This document shows, one piece after another, positions 5,372-6,104 of a stretch of 6,104 nt of DNA. Position 1 is the stretch's first letter, and each line of letters opens with the position of its first letter. Origin of the DNA: Bradyrhizobium sp. (GTDB taxonomy: Bacteria > Pseudomonadota > Alphaproteobacteria > Rhizobiales > Xanthobacteraceae). Position numbers and translations under genes: made by a program. Location: NCBI GenBank assembly GCA_028290165.1, contig JAQGKJ010000102.1:1-6104 (forward strand), written 5' to 3'. Below the pieces are notes generated by a model. It ran no database searches and was not told the DNA's origin. It saw only the letters and a list, made by a program, of their open reading frames with translations.

Positions 5372-5577
5372 GCATGCTCCCAGCACCCGGTACGAAAAAG
5401 TTGGCGCGCCCGCCAATCTCTTGAACAAATCACGAACGTCATTGTCCCGTCAATACGACGGGTCTTGTCGGCAATTGCGCAGATCAGACTTTGCGATTTC
5501 CCGCATCCAGCTTCGCGACTATGTTGCGGTTCGGTCCAGAACCGGTGTTTACAAGATACGTCATGGGGATGATTCGG
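5372..5577. promoter_or_regulatory. Divergent intergenic region with three short perfect dyads
   Basis: These 206 bases separate two divergently transcribed secreted-protein genes. They hold three perfect 6-bp dyads: TTGGCG-N4-CGCCAA (5401-5416), CCCGTC-N5-GACGGG (5446-5462) and CGGTTC-N6-GAACCG (5527-5544). A TTGACG hexamer on the minus strand (5454-5449) overlaps the middle dyad and could be a -35 for the 102-residue gene, but the matching -10 is poor. For the plus direction no promoter stands out. The dyads could be operator half-site pairs; six-base dyads also arise by chance in GC-rich DNA, so this stays tentative. The longer plus-strand reading frame starting with TTG at 5491 is judged an extension artefact. 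Confidence 0.35.
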
Positions 5578-6057
5578 ATGAACCACGTTGTAAAAATTTG
5601 TTTGGGCGCCGCAATGTTGAGCGCGACGCTGGTTCCTGTCGCCCAGGCGGACGAATTCAAGCTTTCCAATAACCAGAGAATTTCCTGCAGCCGGGGCTTG
5701 AGCGCCGGAAAGCTCAACACCGCGACCTGCAAATCCTACGCCTATCTCTTCAACGTCAAGACCTCGGAATATTTCCGCTGCCAGGTCTCTCTCGCGCTGA
5801 CGCGGGACAACAAGGAAGTGATCAACGTGCAGACCGACGGCGGCTGCACCAAAAAGCCCCGCATCTTCGAGACCGATTCCAACTATGCCTTCGACGCCAC
5901 CGAAACCGAACCGCCCAACACCAATTCGTTCTTCGGCCCCGGCGGCTATGCGATCTGGGCCGCCGACACGTCAGCGCAGAAACTTCGCGGCTGCATTACC
6001 ATCAGTTCGGGCCTTGGCTCCGACATCTCCAAATGCCTCGACATGACGTTTCAGTGA
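5578..6057 (+). CDS. Secreted six-cysteine protein of unknown function (159 aa)
   Basis: MNHVVKICLGAAMLSATL followed by VPVAQA and DEF is a standard Sec signal peptide with likely cleavage after Ala24. The mature protein of about 135 residues has six cysteines (37, 51, 68, 90, 139 and 153), an even number compatible with three disulfides in the periplasm. Cys8 sits in the hydrophobic core and not in a lipobox, so a lipoprotein is unlikely. The sequence alternates beta-strand-like stretches (YFRCQVSLALT, EVINVQTDGGC, GGYAIWAADT, LRGCITISSG), suggesting a beta-rich domain. I do not recognise a family. The start at 5578 is chosen for GGGGA eight bases upstream and because it puts a short basic n-region before the core. 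In-frame ATGs at 5563 and 5569 are possible but have no good ribosome site. It is divergent from the 102-residue secreted protein. Confidence 0.85.
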   Translation: MNHVVKICLGAAMLSATLVPVAQADEFKLSNNQRISCSRGLSAGKLNTATCKSYAYLFNVKTSEYFRCQVSLALTRDNKEVINVQTDGGCTKKPRIFETDSNYAFDATETEPPNTNSFFGPGGYAIWAADTSAQKLRGCITISSGLGSDISKCLDMTFQ

Positions 6058-6104
6058 GGGCCGGTCCCACCTGCTAATGCCTGAGTCTTCTGGCGAGGGC
6101 GGCT

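Noticed and set aside
5057..5572. 171-codon plus-strand reading frame
   Set aside because: It is antisense to the small secreted protein, whose signal peptide is clear, and continues through the intergenic gap without any motif.
6058..6104. Last 47 bases after the six-cysteine gene
   Set aside because: Too short to judge; no hairpin with a U-tract, no start with ribosome site and no RNA gene seen.

Overview
The window looks like chromosomal DNA from a GC-rich alphaproteobacterium, most likely the Bradyrhizobium/Nitrobacteraceae group. This rests on the strong G/C bias at third codon positions, on small secreted proteins and a DUF1488-like protein of a type I associate with that group, and on intergenic palindromic repeats of a kind I recall from Bradyrhizobium genomes. 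No database search was possible, so the taxonomic call is inference.

Layout, left to right. (1) The window opens inside a plus-strand 3-hydroxyisobutyrate-dehydrogenase-family oxidoreductase that ends at 693. (2) A repeat hairpin at 705-792 separates it from a minus-strand block. Read in transcription order, that block is a PaaI-type hotdog thioesterase (2959-2528), a second palindromic repeat (2435-2516), an aldo/keto reductase (2408-1395), a 97-bp leader with three possible hairpins, a 59-residue unknown protein (1297-1118) and a 95-residue DUF1488-like protein (1085-798). (3) Divergent from the thioesterase, a NudL/CoA-pyrophosphatase-like Nudix hydrolase (3029-3661) is followed by a 396-residue exported protein with a possible lysozyme-like core (3720-4910). 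The second gene appears to have its own promoter, placed so that the mRNA would begin at the ATG. (4) A third repeat with a perfect 28-bp inverted repeat (4921-5042) sits between this gene and a convergent small secreted protein (5371-5063). (5) A 206-bp divergent region carrying three short dyads separates that gene from a secreted six-cysteine protein (5578-6057). The last 47 bases hold no recognisable feature.

Functionally this is a mix of housekeeping and accessory metabolism (NAD(P)-linked oxidation, carbonyl reduction, acyl-CoA and CoA-derivative turnover) next to a cluster of three exported proteins of unknown function. I see no phage, transposase, CRISPR, toxin-antitoxin or biosynthetic signature, and no convincing evidence of a wholly new system. 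The points most worth following up are the exported lysozyme-like candidate with its predicted leaderless promoter, the divergently transcribed pair of small secreted proteins, and the placement of the three repeats.
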